A stretch of DNA of 36,157 bases from Candidatus Eisenbacteria bacterium (lineage in GTDB: Bacteria > Eisenbacteria > RBG-16-71-46 > SZUA-252). The stretch lies in assembly GCA_005893305.1 (NCBI GenBank), contig VBOZ01000029.1, forward strand, positions 112,461 to 148,617. The letters are read 5' to 3'. Under the pieces are notes generated by a model. That model saw nothing but the letters and a program-made list of their open reading frames with translations. It did not search any database and was not told the origin of the DNA. A program made the translations under genes and the position numbers. Shown here piece by piece: positions 1 to 7,461 of the stretch (position 1 is the stretch's first letter; every line of letters begins with the position of its first letter).

Positions 1-421
1 CTCCGAGGCGAATCGAGGTCGCGACTCCCTCGAGATCGAAGCGCGCCGCGCGGTGATCCGCGCGCTCTACGAAGGTGGGGCGGGCCTTCTGCTCGGCTCC
101 GACACGCCGGGGAGGTTCCGCGTGCCCGGCTACGCGCTGATCGAGGAGATGCGGGCGATGCGCGCCGCGGGACTTCCTCCCGCGGCGATCTTGGCAGCCG
201 CGACAAGAAACGCGGCCGCGTGCATCGACCGATCGAACGAGATCGGGACGATCGAGATCGGGAAGCGCGCCGACCTGGTCTTGCTCAACGCGAATCCGCT
301 CGAGGACATCGAGAACGTGGGCAGTCGCTCGGGCGTGATGCTTCGTGGCGCGTGGTACCGCAGTCAGGAGCTTGAGGAGATGGCTCGCTCGCTCGCGTCC
401 CTGTTGCGGGCGCCTACATGA
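1..421 (+). CDS. amidohydrolase family protein, C-terminal fragment
   Basis: The reading frame is open from base 2, so the 5' end lies outside the window; about 139 residues are visible. The sequence LLGSDTP near visible residue 35 is the late metal-ligand Asp strand of the amidohydrolase (imidazolonepropionase/dihydroorotase-like) TIM barrel. The ending EIGTIEIGKRADLVLLNANP is the usual return into the small beta-sandwich domain of these enzymes. The family hydrolyses C-N or related bonds using one or two metal ions; the substrate cannot be read from this fragment. It stops at TGA 419-421, and the next gene starts 13 bases later. Family assignment is secure, substrate unknown. Confidence 0.85.
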   Translation, partial: SEANRGRDSLEIEARRAVIRALYEGGAGLLLGSDTPGRFRVPGYALIEEMRAMRAAGLPPAAILAAATRNAAACIDRSNEIGTIEIGKRADLVLLNANPLEDIENVGSRSGVMLRGAWYRSQELEEMARSLASLLRAPT

Positions 422-427
422 TAGGAT
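419..427 (+). promoter_or_regulatory. possible extended -10 just before the SIMPL gene
   Basis: TG, one base, then TAGGAT, ends 7 bases before the GTG at 435. It resembles the -10-to-start arrangement seen at ispG, menG and menF. The same bases include AGGA, which could equally act as a weak ribosome-binding site, so this call is tentative. Confidence 0.3.
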
Positions 428-434
428 CGGCGGC

Positions 435-1202
435 GTGGACGAGCTCGTAGAAGAACCGCGGCGCGGCGGCGGCGGAGGCACGATCCTGCTCGCTCTCGGC
501 GTCGCGCTCGCCGGCTGGTTCGTCTCCAGCGGCCTGACCGGAATCCGCACCGCCGATCGCTTCGTGACGGTGAAGGGGGTCTCCGAGCGGGAGGTGAAAG
601 CCGACCTTGCCCTCTGGCCGATCCAGCTCGCCGTGACCGACGACAACGTTTCCATCGCTCAGAGCCGGGTCAACCAGAACGTCTCGAAGGTGATCGCGTT
701 TCTCAAGGCGAACGGGATCGATTCGACCGAAATCGAGCTTCAGGGCCTTCGCGTCACGGACGTATTGGCCAACGCGTACAACCAGCAGAATCGAGCCGGG
801 AACCGGTTCATCATCCAGCAGACCGTGATGGTCCGCTCCGACAGCCCGGATCGGGTGCGCGCGACGAGCCAGAAAGTGGGGGAGCTCGTGAACACGGGCG
901 TGGTCCTCTCCTCGGGACCGGAATGGGGTCCCGGTGGGCCGGCGTACGTGTTCCGACGCCTCAACGATCTCAAGCCGAGCATGATCGCCGAGGCGACGGC
1001 CGAGGCCCGGAAGGCCGCGGAGCAGTTCGCCAAGGATTCGAAAAGCAAGCTCGGCGGGATCCACACCGCGAACCAGGGCGTCTTCGTCATCCTGCCGCGC
1101 GACGCCACCGCCACGGAGCAAGGCCCGGGGATGAACGAGCAATCCCAGATCTTGAAGACGGTCCGGGTCGTGACGACCGTGGAGTACCTGCTCCGCAACT
1201 GA
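435..1202 (+). CDS. SIMPL domain (DUF541) membrane-anchored protein
   Basis: A 255-residue protein starting at GTG 435. An upstream in-frame start at 345 would overlap the preceding gene by 77 bases and is less likely. One hydrophobic segment (about residues 15-34) forms an N-terminal anchor or uncleaved signal, so the rest is probably periplasmic. The body matches the SIMPL/YggE/DUF541 fold: a strand ending in VTVKGVSEREVKAD, a long helix SIAQSRVNQNVSKVIAFLK, then GIDSTEIELQGLRV, and a late AEATAEARKAAEQFAKDSKSKLG helix typical of the family. Molecular function in the family is poorly defined (YggE is linked to oxidative-stress tolerance in E. coli). The kinase gene follows after 19 bases. 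Confidence 0.85.
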   Translation: MDELVEEPRRGGGGGTILLALGVALAGWFVSSGLTGIRTADRFVTVKGVSEREVKADLALWPIQLAVTDDNVSIAQSRVNQNVSKVIAFLKANGIDSTEIELQGLRVTDVLANAYNQQNRAGNRFIIQQTVMVRSDSPDRVRATSQKVGELVNTGVVLSSGPEWGPGGPAYVFRRLNDLKPSMIAEATAEARKAAEQFAKDSKSKLGGIHTANQGVFVILPRDATATEQGPGMNEQSQILKTVRVVTTVEYLLRN

Positions 1203-1221
1203 GCTGAGGAGCCTCATCCGC

Positions 1222-3468
1222 GTGACTTCGGTGATTCTGGACCGCCTCCGGTCCGCACTCGCCAATCGCTACGAGCTGAAGCGCGAGCTCGCGCGCGGAG
1301 GAATGGGGCAGGTCTTCGAAGCTCGGGATCTGAAGCACGGCCGCTCCGTCGCCATCAAAGTGCTCGATCCGGAGCTGGCCGCATCGATCGGGCCGGCACG
1401 GTTTCGGGCAGAGATCGAAACCGCCGCGCGCCTCTCGCATCCGCACATCGTTCCGCTGTTCGATTCGGGCGAAGCTGATGGCCTCTTCTACTTCGTCATG
1501 CCGCTCATCGCCGGCGAGTCGCTCCGCCAGCGCCTGAGCCGCGAGCGCCAGCTTCCCGTGGAGGACGCCCTCCGCATCGCGCGCGAGGCGGCCGACGCCC
1601 TGGAGTACGCGCATGGGCAGGGGCTGGTTCACCGGGACGTGAAGCCGGAGAACATCCTGCTCGCGGGAGGGCATGCCCTCGTCCTCGACTTCGGCATCGC
1701 GCGGTCCAGGGATGGCGGTGAAGGGGGCTCGACCCGGACGGTCACGCCGATCGGAACCCCAGCGTACATGAGCCCCGAACAGATCGCAGGCGCGGACCTC
1801 GACGGGAGGTGCGATCAGTACGCCCTCGCGTGCGTGGTCTACGAGATGCTGGCGGGGCAACCGCCGTTCACGGGCCCGACCCCCGACATCGTTCTCTCGC
1901 AGCATCGGTCGGCGGCGCCACGCTCCGTCGACACCATGCGGCCCGCGGCGCCGACGCCTGTCGGGGCAGCTCTGTCGCGCGCGCTGGCCAAGGCCCCCGC
2001 CGACCGGTACCGAACCCTTTCGGATTTCGCGGCTGCGCTGACGACGGTGCCCACTCCGACCGGCCTGGGCCGAGGCTCAGCCAGGCTGGGCGGTGCCGGC
2101 CGCGTCATGCTCGCGGTTCTCCCGTTGGAAAATCTGAGTGCCGATCCGGAGCAAGAATACTTCGTCGACGGAATGACGGACGAGCTGATCTCGCACTTGA
2201 GCCGTCTCCAACCGAAGCGGCTCGGCGTCATCGCTCGCACCTCCGCCCTCCGCTACAAGAAGACGGGGAAGAGCATCGAGGAGATCGGCCGCGAGCTGGG
2301 GGTGGAGTTCGTCTTGGAGGGAAGCGTACGCCGCGCCGGAGATCGAATCCGAATCACGACGCAGCTGATCCAGGTATCGGACCAGAGCAATCTCTGGGCC
2401 CAGACCCACGATCGTCGCTTGGCGGACATCTTCGAGCTGCAGGACGAAGTCGCAACGACGATCGCCAAGGCTCTAGAGATGGAGCTGGTCCCTTCGAGAG
2501 AGGCCTCCGACTCAAGCGCGGAAGTTACGAAGAGCGCCGCGTACGAGGCGTATTTGAAGGGGCGTTTCCACTGGAACAAGAGGACGCCTGAAGGCATCCG
2601 GTTAGGGATCGAATGGTTCGAGAGAGCGGTCCAGGCGGATCCTCAATTCGCGCGCGCCTACTCCGGCCTCTCCGATGTTTACAACATCGCGATCACCTAC
2701 ATGCTTTTGCCGGCCGAGGAAGCCCTACCCAAGTCGGAGCGCGCGGCGAGGCGCGCGCTGGAGCTTGATCCCGACCTCGTCGACGCCCACGCATCGTTGG
2801 GCAGTGTCTTGACCCACAAAGGAGAGCCGGAGGAGGCGAGGCATGTCTTCCGCAGGGCGCTCGAGCTGGATCCGAACTACGTTCCAGCCCTCTATTGGGG
2901 CGCAATGAATTTCGTCACGCTGGGAGACTTCGAGGGAGCGACCGGCACCGTCGCGCGGGCCGACGCGCTCGACCCGCTCTCCGTCACGGTGAAAATCGTC
3001 CAGGGCAATATCCACTTTTACGCGCGACGGTACGATCAGGCGCTGTCGTACTTCCGGCACATCGTGGAGCTGGAGCCGAAGCTCTATTGGCCTCACCAAC
3101 GGGTGGCGATCTGTATGGCCGCGCAGGGGCGGCTCGAGGAGGCCCTGGCGGAGCTGGATCGCCATCCTGCCGATCTCACCGGCAGCCTCGACCTGATCTC
3201 GGCCCGCGCGTACATGCTGGGTAGGCTCGGACGCCTCGACGAGGCGCGCGCCGCGCTCGAGCAGCTCGAGGTGCGGTCGAAGTCCGAGTACGTCTCCTGG
3301 GAGCGATTTGCGTACGCGTACCTGGGACTCGATGACCGGACGTCGCTGCTGAAGGTCCTCGAGCGGGTCAAGGTACCGGGCGTGCTCGGCCGACTCTCGT
3401 TGCGCCACGAGTCCGCGTTCGACCCAGTCCGCGACGACCCCCGATTCGAAAAGCTGCTCCGCGTCTGA
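1222..3468 (+). CDS. Ser/Thr protein kinase with TolB-like and TPR domains
   Basis: A 748-residue protein starting at GTG 1222 with AGGAG upstream. Residues 17-280 form a Hanks-type kinase: glycine loop RGGMGQVF, ATP lysine K46 (AIKV), catalytic HRDVKPEN with D139, DFG at 156-158, and TPAYMSPEQ in the activation segment. All catalytic residues are present. Residues from about 294 to 415 (AVLPLENLSADPEQEYFVDGM) resemble the TolB-N/FlgO-like domain found after kinase or adenylate-cyclase domains in soil bacteria. The C-terminal half is tetratricopeptide repeats (for example AYSGLSDVYNIA, ALELDPNYVPALYWG), probably for protein binding. No transmembrane segment is apparent, unlike PknB-type kinases, so it is probably cytoplasmic. 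Substrates are unknown. Confidence 0.93.
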   Translation: MTSVILDRLRSALANRYELKRELARGGMGQVFEARDLKHGRSVAIKVLDPELAASIGPARFRAEIETAARLSHPHIVPLFDSGEADGLFYFVMPLIAGESLRQRLSRERQLPVEDALRIAREAADALEYAHGQGLVHRDVKPENILLAGGHALVLDFGIARSRDGGEGGSTRTVTPIGTPAYMSPEQIAGADLDGRCDQYALACVVYEMLAGQPPFTGPTPDIVLSQHRSAAPRSVDTMRPAAPTPVGAALSRALAKAPADRYRTLSDFAAALTTVPTPTGLGRGSARLGGAGRVMLAVLPLENLSADPEQEYFVDGMTDELISHLSRLQPKRLGVIARTSALRYKKTGKSIEEIGRELGVEFVLEGSVRRAGDRIRITTQLIQVSDQSNLWAQTHDRRLADIFELQDEVATTIAKALEMELVPSREASDSSAEVTKSAAYEAYLKGRFHWNKRTPEGIRLGIEWFERAVQADPQFARAYSGLSDVYNIAITYMLLPAEEALPKSERAARRALELDPDLVDAHASLGSVLTHKGEPEEARHVFRRALELDPNYVPALYWGAMNFVTLGDFEGATGTVARADALDPLSVTVKIVQGNIHFYARRYDQALSYFRHIVELEPKLYWPHQRVAICMAAQGRLEEALAELDRHPADLTGSLDLISARAYMLGRLGRLDEARAALEQLEVRSKSEYVSWERFAYAYLGLDDRTSLLKVLERVKVPGVLGRLSLRHESAFDPVRDDPRFEKLLRV

Positions 3469-3709
3469 AGAGGCACGCGGCGCCCAGACACGCCGTTCGC
3501 GATCCGCAACGCCGCTGTAACTCGCACGCGACATGGGTCCATCCCCCCGTGGTACCACCCCGTTCAGCCTGACCCTCCCGGGACACCTCTGCAAAGGTGA
3601 TCTCCGACCCCGGCTCCGATGCAATTGCTTGAAATTCCTGCGCCTGCGGCCCCGCGGCCTTGATATGTCGATATTTGGCACGCCCTCTGATGCTCATTCG
3701 GTGTTCCTC

Positions 3710-4483
3710 ATGAACAGAATGGCTCGAGCGCTACTGATACGCGTTCTTCGCATCGTCCTCGTGGGGCTCGCGGTCGCCGCGTGCCCACGCGACGCGCGCG
3801 CGATGGGCGGCGGCGTGGGCATCGACTACTCGGGCGGACCAGGGGATCAGAGGACACAGGACGCGCTGGGCTATCTCACGACCAAGCTCGGCGGCGACGG
3901 CGACCTGACCCTAATCGGGGCGCGCTACGACAACACCGAGATCGGGCCGGGCACCCTAGGCGCCGTGGGCGTCGGGATACCCGTTCCGGGTCTGACACTC
4001 ATTCGCGTCTCGGGCGCGCGCACCATCGGGGACAAGAACTACCGGGCATTCCGGCTCCAGGCCGGGCCGGAGCTCAACGTGGGAGGCGGTCGAACCCTGG
4101 GAATCTTCTACCTCCACGTCGAGGACAACCTGGCGTCGCTCTCGAACGGCGTCGTGACGGAGCTCGGCGTCCCGATCTCCCCCGTGCTTGCGGGCGGGCT
4201 CGGCGCGGCGGTCGCTTCGAAGGAAGGAGGGCGGACCAGCGCCCAGGGCACCGCGAGCATGACCTGGGGCCCGGCGGGTCGGGTCCAGCTCTTGGGAGAG
4301 ATGAGCGTGGGCCAGAACGTCGTTGGGTTTTCCCAGAGCGGGTCCTCGTCCCAGGGAGGGGTGCTGGGGCGGCTCCCGATCATGGGCCACGGTTCCTCCT
4401 CGAAAAAGGAGGCCGGCGCGGTCAAGGCGGAGTACGGCACGCAAGCGACCGGGCTCGTCGGGATCCGGTTCCTGTTCCCGTAG
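3710..4483 (+). CDS. probable outer-membrane beta-barrel protein
   Basis: A 257-residue protein from ATG 3710. The frame is open upstream to 3533, but the segment MNRMARALLIRVLRIVLVGL followed by AVAACPRDARA is a convincing signal peptide and fixes the start here. The mature part is rich in Gly and alternating polar/hydrophobic strands (LTLIGARYD, TLIRVSGAR, RAFRLQAGPEL, TLGIFYLHVED, VQLLGEMSVG) and ends in VGIRFLFP. This pattern suits a small outer-membrane barrel, and the C-terminal aromatic-rich strand fits BAM recognition. I recognise no named family. It is followed 55 bases later by another exported protein in the same direction, so the pair may be co-transcribed. Confidence 0.7.
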   Translation: MNRMARALLIRVLRIVLVGLAVAACPRDARAMGGGVGIDYSGGPGDQRTQDALGYLTTKLGGDGDLTLIGARYDNTEIGPGTLGAVGVGIPVPGLTLIRVSGARTIGDKNYRAFRLQAGPELNVGGGRTLGIFYLHVEDNLASLSNGVVTELGVPISPVLAGGLGAAVASKEGGRTSAQGTASMTWGPAGRVQLLGEMSVGQNVVGFSQSGSSSQGGVLGRLPIMGHGSSSKKEAGAVKAEYGTQATGLVGIRFLFP

Positions 4484-4538
4484 CGCGAAGTGGGGGGCAA
4501 ACGGCGTCTTTCGGGGCGCCAGTGAAAGGAGAAACGAT

Positions 4539-5288
4539 ATGAAACGAATATGGATTCTCGTGTCGCTCGTGGCGGTGATGGTTTGGACGGTGGGTACGTC
4601 GCTCGCTCAGTCCGATACGGCGCCCGGGCAGGCCCCGGCAACGCCCCAGGCCCAGACCCCGGCGTCGCCGGAACCGCAAGCGGCGCCGCAGAGCACCACT
4701 CCCCCGACGCCCGATGTCGGACTGAAGGCAGAGGCGGGCGCGAGCGCGGGAGCGACGGTGATCATGGAGAAGGCCAAGAAGGCGCCGCCCCAGGAGGCGG
4801 AGGCCACCGAGAAGAGGCTTCGCGAGACGGTCAAAAAGGTCGAAGAGGAAGGCACATCGAAGGGCGACCAGACCGTTGCCTCGCGATTGGGAGCGGAATT
4901 CGGCATGACCCCGGACGCGCTGATCGCGGAGAAGAGCCAGTACCAGACTGGCTGGGGTGAGCTCATGATCGCGCACACCATCCTCGCGAGCGCGAAGGGT
5001 GGGGTCACGCTCGACCAGCTTTTCGACATGCGTCGGAACGGACTCGGCTGGGGCCAGATCGGACACGGCCTCGATCTCAGGCTCGGTGGAATCGTGAGCG
5101 CCGTGAAGGCTGAGAGTCGCGTCGCGCTGGGCGTGGCCAAGGCGGATGGACGGCCTGCGAAGATTCAAAGCGCCGCGGTTCACGCAAACGCGGGCACGAA
5201 GGCGGGAGTCGGCGCGGGGCACAAAGGCGCCGGAGTCTCGACGGACGTTGGTGTCGGTGCCGCGGTGAAGGGGCAGACGGGGAAATAA
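4539..5288 (+). CDS. secreted Pro/Ala-rich protein with helical GWG-motif domain
   Basis: A 249-residue protein; the start at ATG 4539 is set by AAAGGAG 7 bases upstream. MKRIWILVSLVAVMVWTVGT with a likely cut after SLAQ is a signal peptide. Residues about 25-60 are a Pro/Ala/Gln-rich linker. Residues about 75-190 look helical: a charged KRLRETVKKVEEEG helix, then two similar units, TGWGELMIAHTILA and LGWGQIGHGLDLRL, each with a GWG turn before a helix. The tail is Gly/Ala/Val/Lys rich. No function can be assigned. Its neighbour is the putative barrel protein, so a periplasmic or envelope role is possible. Confidence 0.7.
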   Translation: MKRIWILVSLVAVMVWTVGTSLAQSDTAPGQAPATPQAQTPASPEPQAAPQSTTPPTPDVGLKAEAGASAGATVIMEKAKKAPPQEAEATEKRLRETVKKVEEEGTSKGDQTVASRLGAEFGMTPDALIAEKSQYQTGWGELMIAHTILASAKGGVTLDQLFDMRRNGLGWGQIGHGLDLRLGGIVSAVKAESRVALGVAKADGRPAKIQSAAVHANAGTKAGVGAGHKGAGVSTDVGVGAAVKGQTGK

Positions 5289-5302
5289 CCGGACGATTCA
5301 GC

Positions 5303-5340
5303 GAGCGAGGGCCATCGGGCTTCGGCCCGGTGGCCCGCTC
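5303..5340 (+). terminator. GC-rich hairpin with TTCG loop, probable terminator
   Basis: GGGCCA-T-CGGGC, loop TTCG, GCCCG-G-TGGCCC, extended by outer GAGC/GCTC with a two-base bulge. It lies 15 bases after the stop of the secreted-protein gene. No T tract follows, so it is a hairpin terminator or 3'-end stabiliser rather than a textbook intrinsic terminator. Confidence 0.55.
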
Positions 5341-5353
5341 GTCCTCGGTCGTG

Positions 5354-5368
5354 TAGGACGAACTCCTA
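5354..5368. promoter_or_regulatory. palindromic site TAGGACGAACTCCTA (copy 1)
   Basis: A perfect inverted repeat, TAGGA-N5-TCCTA, 106 bases upstream of the response-regulator start. The last two bases overlap a good -10-like hexamer, TATAAA (5367-5372). The form resembles RcsB/NarL-type sites. A near-identical copy lies just after the same gene (6150-6164), which supports binding by this regulator. Confidence 0.6.
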
Positions 5369-5432
5369 TAAACGGTTATGGGCATCAATCGTGCTTGCTC
5401 CGGCACCCCGATCTAGATAAGCTTATAGCTGA

Positions 5433-5452
5433 CCCCCAGCGTCGTGTGGGGG
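5433..5452 (+). promoter_or_regulatory. leader hairpin CCCCCA / TGGGGG before the response regulator
   Basis: A 6-bp stem with an 8-base loop ends 9 bases before the GGAGGT ribosome-binding site (5462-5467) of the response-regulator gene. It may influence mRNA stability or translation; this is inferred from position only. Confidence 0.35.
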
Positions 5453-5473
5453 CGGTTCCATGGAGGTTTAGCT

Positions 5474-6106
5474 ATGATTCGAGCGCTCGTCGCGGACGAC
5501 CACGCGGTCGTACGCCGAGGGCTCCGGGAGCTCCTGGCCGAATCACGCGAAGTGGCTGTCACCGGTGAGGCCGGGAACGCCCGCGAAACCCTCGAGCAAG
5601 TCCGCACAGGGAAGTGGGACGTGCTCGTTCTCGACATCAATCTGCCGGACGCGAGCGGGCTGGATGTGCTCCGCGAGGTCAAGCAGATTTCCCCCCAGCT
5701 GCCCGTGCTGATCCTCACGATCTACGCCGAGGACCAATTCGCTGTGCGGGCGCTTCGATCGGGGGCTGCCGGGTACGTCACGAAGCAAAGCGCCCCCGAG
5801 GAGCTGGTGGACGCCATCCGGAAGGTCGTGCGCGGCGGCCGGTATATCAGTCCCGCGCTGGCCGAGAGGCTCGCGGTTCTTGCCGATCCCCAAGCGGAGC
5901 GGCAGCCGCACGAATCGCTCTCGGAGCGGGAGTTTCAAGTGTTCCGCACCCTAGCATCGGGCAAGACCGTCTCGCAAGTCGCCGATTTGCTCCATCTCAG
6001 CGTCAAGACCATAAGCACCTATCGGGCGCGCGTGCTCGAGAAGATGGGCTTGGAAACGAACGCGGAGCTAACGGTCTACGCGGTGCGAAACGGCATCGTC
6101 GAGTAG
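5474..6106 (+). CDS. NarL/FixJ-type response regulator
   Basis: A 210-residue two-component transcription factor. The start at ATG 5474 has GGAGGT 6 bases upstream. The receiver domain (1-120) has the acidic pair D8/D9, phospho-acceptor D54 in VLVLDINLPD, and K104 in GYVTKQ. The C-terminal domain (about 145-205) is a LuxR-type helix-turn-helix: SLSEREFQVFRTLASGKTVS, then VADLLHLSVKTISTYRARVLEKMGL. No histidine kinase gene is adjacent, so it is an orphan regulator here. The domain layout is that of the RcsB/NarL/UhpA group. It is flanked by two copies of one palindrome, suggesting autoregulation and control of the downstream region. Confidence 0.95.
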   Translation: MIRALVADDHAVVRRGLRELLAESREVAVTGEAGNARETLEQVRTGKWDVLVLDINLPDASGLDVLREVKQISPQLPVLILTIYAEDQFAVRALRSGAAGYVTKQSAPEELVDAIRKVVRGGRYISPALAERLAVLADPQAERQPHESLSEREFQVFRTLASGKTVSQVADLLHLSVKTISTYRARVLEKMGLETNAELTVYAVRNGIVE

Positions 6107-6149
6107 CGTGCTCTAAAGTCTGGAATTGCACCCCCGCTGTCCGTACGTG

Positions 6150-6164
6150 TAGGACTAACTCCTA
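6150..6164. promoter_or_regulatory. palindromic site TAGGACTAACTCCTA (copy 2)
   Basis: A perfect TAGGA-N5-TCCTA inverted repeat 44 bases after the response-regulator stop. With flanks, both copies read CGTGTAGGAC(G/T)AACTCCTA, so 17 of 18 bases agree, inside otherwise unrelated sequence. No other copy was noticed in the window. Confidence 0.6.
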
Positions 6165-6320
6165 CTTTCCCCTTCCGAAAATCCCACAAAACAATGAGAG
6201 ACCCGCCGATGGTGGCTTCGCGCGGGTGGCCGTATTCTTATAGGCGTTGATGCGCTCACCATCCCGGGCGCATGGAATGGCGGCCATGGCAGGCGTTCCC
6301 CCTGGCGAATGGTCGCGCAA

Positions 6321-6426
6321 GAGGCCTCTCGGGCTGGGATTTCCGACGCTTCACTGCATCGTGCGTCGACAGATACCCCCACGTACCGTTGAAGTTTGGG
6401 GGCGTCGGAATCCCCCCGGAGGCCTC
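6321..6426. ncRNA. long imperfect hairpin, possible structured RNA or terminator
   Basis: The left arm (6321-6349) and right arm (6402-6426) can form about 25 base pairs, in blocks GAGGCCTC, CGGG, GGGAT and TCCGACGC separated by bulges of one or two bases on the left. The 52-base loop contains a nested CCCCA/TGGGG pairing (6377-6381 with 6397-6401). The right arm is followed by AAGTTGTTT, a weak U-rich tail on the plus strand. It could be the 3' part of a small RNA started near palindrome copy 2, a bidirectional terminator, or a leader of the epimerase gene. I recognise no known RNA family. Confidence 0.45.
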
Positions 6427-6484
6427 AAGTTGTTTCCCCACCCGCCGCGCTCAGGTGCCGACCGTATAGGCGCTCCATCGCCTG

Positions 6485-6493
6485 TGCTACCCT
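6485..6493 (+). promoter_or_regulatory. extended -10 of the epimerase gene
   Basis: TGC followed by TACCCT ends 8 bases before the GTG at 6502, and no ribosome-binding site is visible. The arrangement matches menG and suggests a leaderless or near-leaderless transcript. No convincing -35 was found. Confidence 0.35.
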
Positions 6494-6501
6494 AGCCCGG
6501 C

Positions 6502-7461
6502 GTGGAAACGAAATCGCCCCGGGCTGATTCAGCGTACAAATCATCGGGATCGACGGTCCTCGTGACCGGCGCTTCGGGCTTCGTCGGAAGCCGCGTGGCG
6601 CTGCGGCTCGCCGGCGTCGGCTCTCGTGTTCGGGCGCTTGTGCGGCGTCCGGGAGCGGCGCCGGATCTCGGCAGCGCCGGCATCGAGGAGATCGAAGGTG
6701 ATTTCGTCGATCGCGATGTGGCCCACCGCGCGGCGGTGGGCGCGGATCTCGTGGTGCATTGCGCCGCCACCTCGGGACCCGACTTCGACCCGGTCCGCCG
6801 CGTGAATGCCGAGGGCACGTACTCCGTGGTGGATGCGGCCCTCACCGCCGGATCCCGCCGTTACGTTCATATCTCGACCTGCTCGGTCTACCGCACGGGC
6901 GGTCTCACGCTGGTCGACGAGGACGCGCCACTCAAGGAGGCGGGCGATCCCTACGGCGTCACGAAGGCGGAGGCCGACCGGATCGTCCTCGACGCGGCGG
7001 CCGGCGGACTCCAGGCCGTGATCCTTCGCCCAGGCGCGATCCTGGGCGTTCACCCGACGTCCACCTGGGCGATCAAGATGCCCGCGCGCGTCCGCGATCG
7101 CCAGATCAAGCTCACGATCGACGGCGGGAACACGGTGCCCTATGTCCACGTCGAGGACCTGGTCGACGCGGTTCTTCTCGCGCTCGGCAACGAGCGGGCG
7201 GCTGGTCGCGTCTACAACGTCGTCGACGGCCACATGACGTGGAAGGAATACACGGACGAGATCCGCGGCTGGTTCGGCACGCCGCCCCTCGAGGTCGTTC
7301 CCAAGGACCAGGTTCCCGACGGGGGATACTGGACGGGGAAGTTCGACGCGACGCGGATCCGCGCCGAGCTCAACTACGCGCCCCGCCACACCTACGCGGA
7401 GGGAATGGCCGAGGCGGCCCGACACTGGAGGCAGGAGCTTGAAACGGCCCGATCCGTCTGA
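6502..7461 (+). CDS. NAD(P)-dependent epimerase/dehydratase (extended SDR)
   Basis: A 319-residue protein from GTG 6502. The Rossmann motif TGASGFVG is at 22-29 and the acidic turn GDFVD follows at about 66-70. The catalytic set is a Ser in STCSVY (125-130) and Y151/K155 in PYGVTKAEAD. LRPGAILG and VPYVHVEDLVDAVLLAL are typical of sugar-nucleotide or sterol-type extended SDRs. Substrate is not evident; family relatives act on nucleotide sugars, 3-beta-hydroxysteroids or dihydroflavonols. The last 23 bases overlap the start of the DinB-type gene, so the two are probably translated together. Confidence 0.9.
   Translation: METKSPRADSAYKSSGSTVLVTGASGFVGSRVALRLAGVGSRVRALVRRPGAAPDLGSAGIEEIEGDFVDRDVAHRAAVGADLVVHCAATSGPDFDPVRRVNAEGTYSVVDAALTAGSRRYVHISTCSVYRTGGLTLVDEDAPLKEAGDPYGVTKAEADRIVLDAAAGGLQAVILRPGAILGVHPTSTWAIKMPARVRDRQIKLTIDGGNTVPYVHVEDLVDAVLLALGNERAAGRVYNVVDGHMTWKEYTDEIRGWFGTPPLEVVPKDQVPDGGYWTGKFDATRIRAELNYAPRHTYAEGMAEAARHWRQELETARSV

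Larger units (their letters stand above)
6107..6501. other. 395-base region without a convincing gene
   Basis: Short open frames exist on both strands here but lack ribosome-binding sites and recognisable sequence. The region holds palindrome copy 2 (6150-6164), a short inverted repeat ATGCGC/GCGCAT (6250-6273), a long hairpin (6321-6426) and the -10 element of the epimerase gene. It is better read as regulatory or RNA-coding than protein-coding. Confidence 0.6.

Noticed and set aside
3675-3695. Sigma54-type promoter (TGGCACG) before the barrel-protein gene
   Set aside because: The spacing from GG to the next GC element is wrong for a -24/-12 promoter.
6321-6426. Miniature transposable element
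   Set aside because: The inverted arms are long, but no target-site duplication and no second copy were seen, so an RNA structure is more likely.
6247-6495. 82-codon open frame between the response regulator and the epimerase
   Set aside because: No ribosome-binding site, no recognisable sequence, and it runs through the long hairpin.
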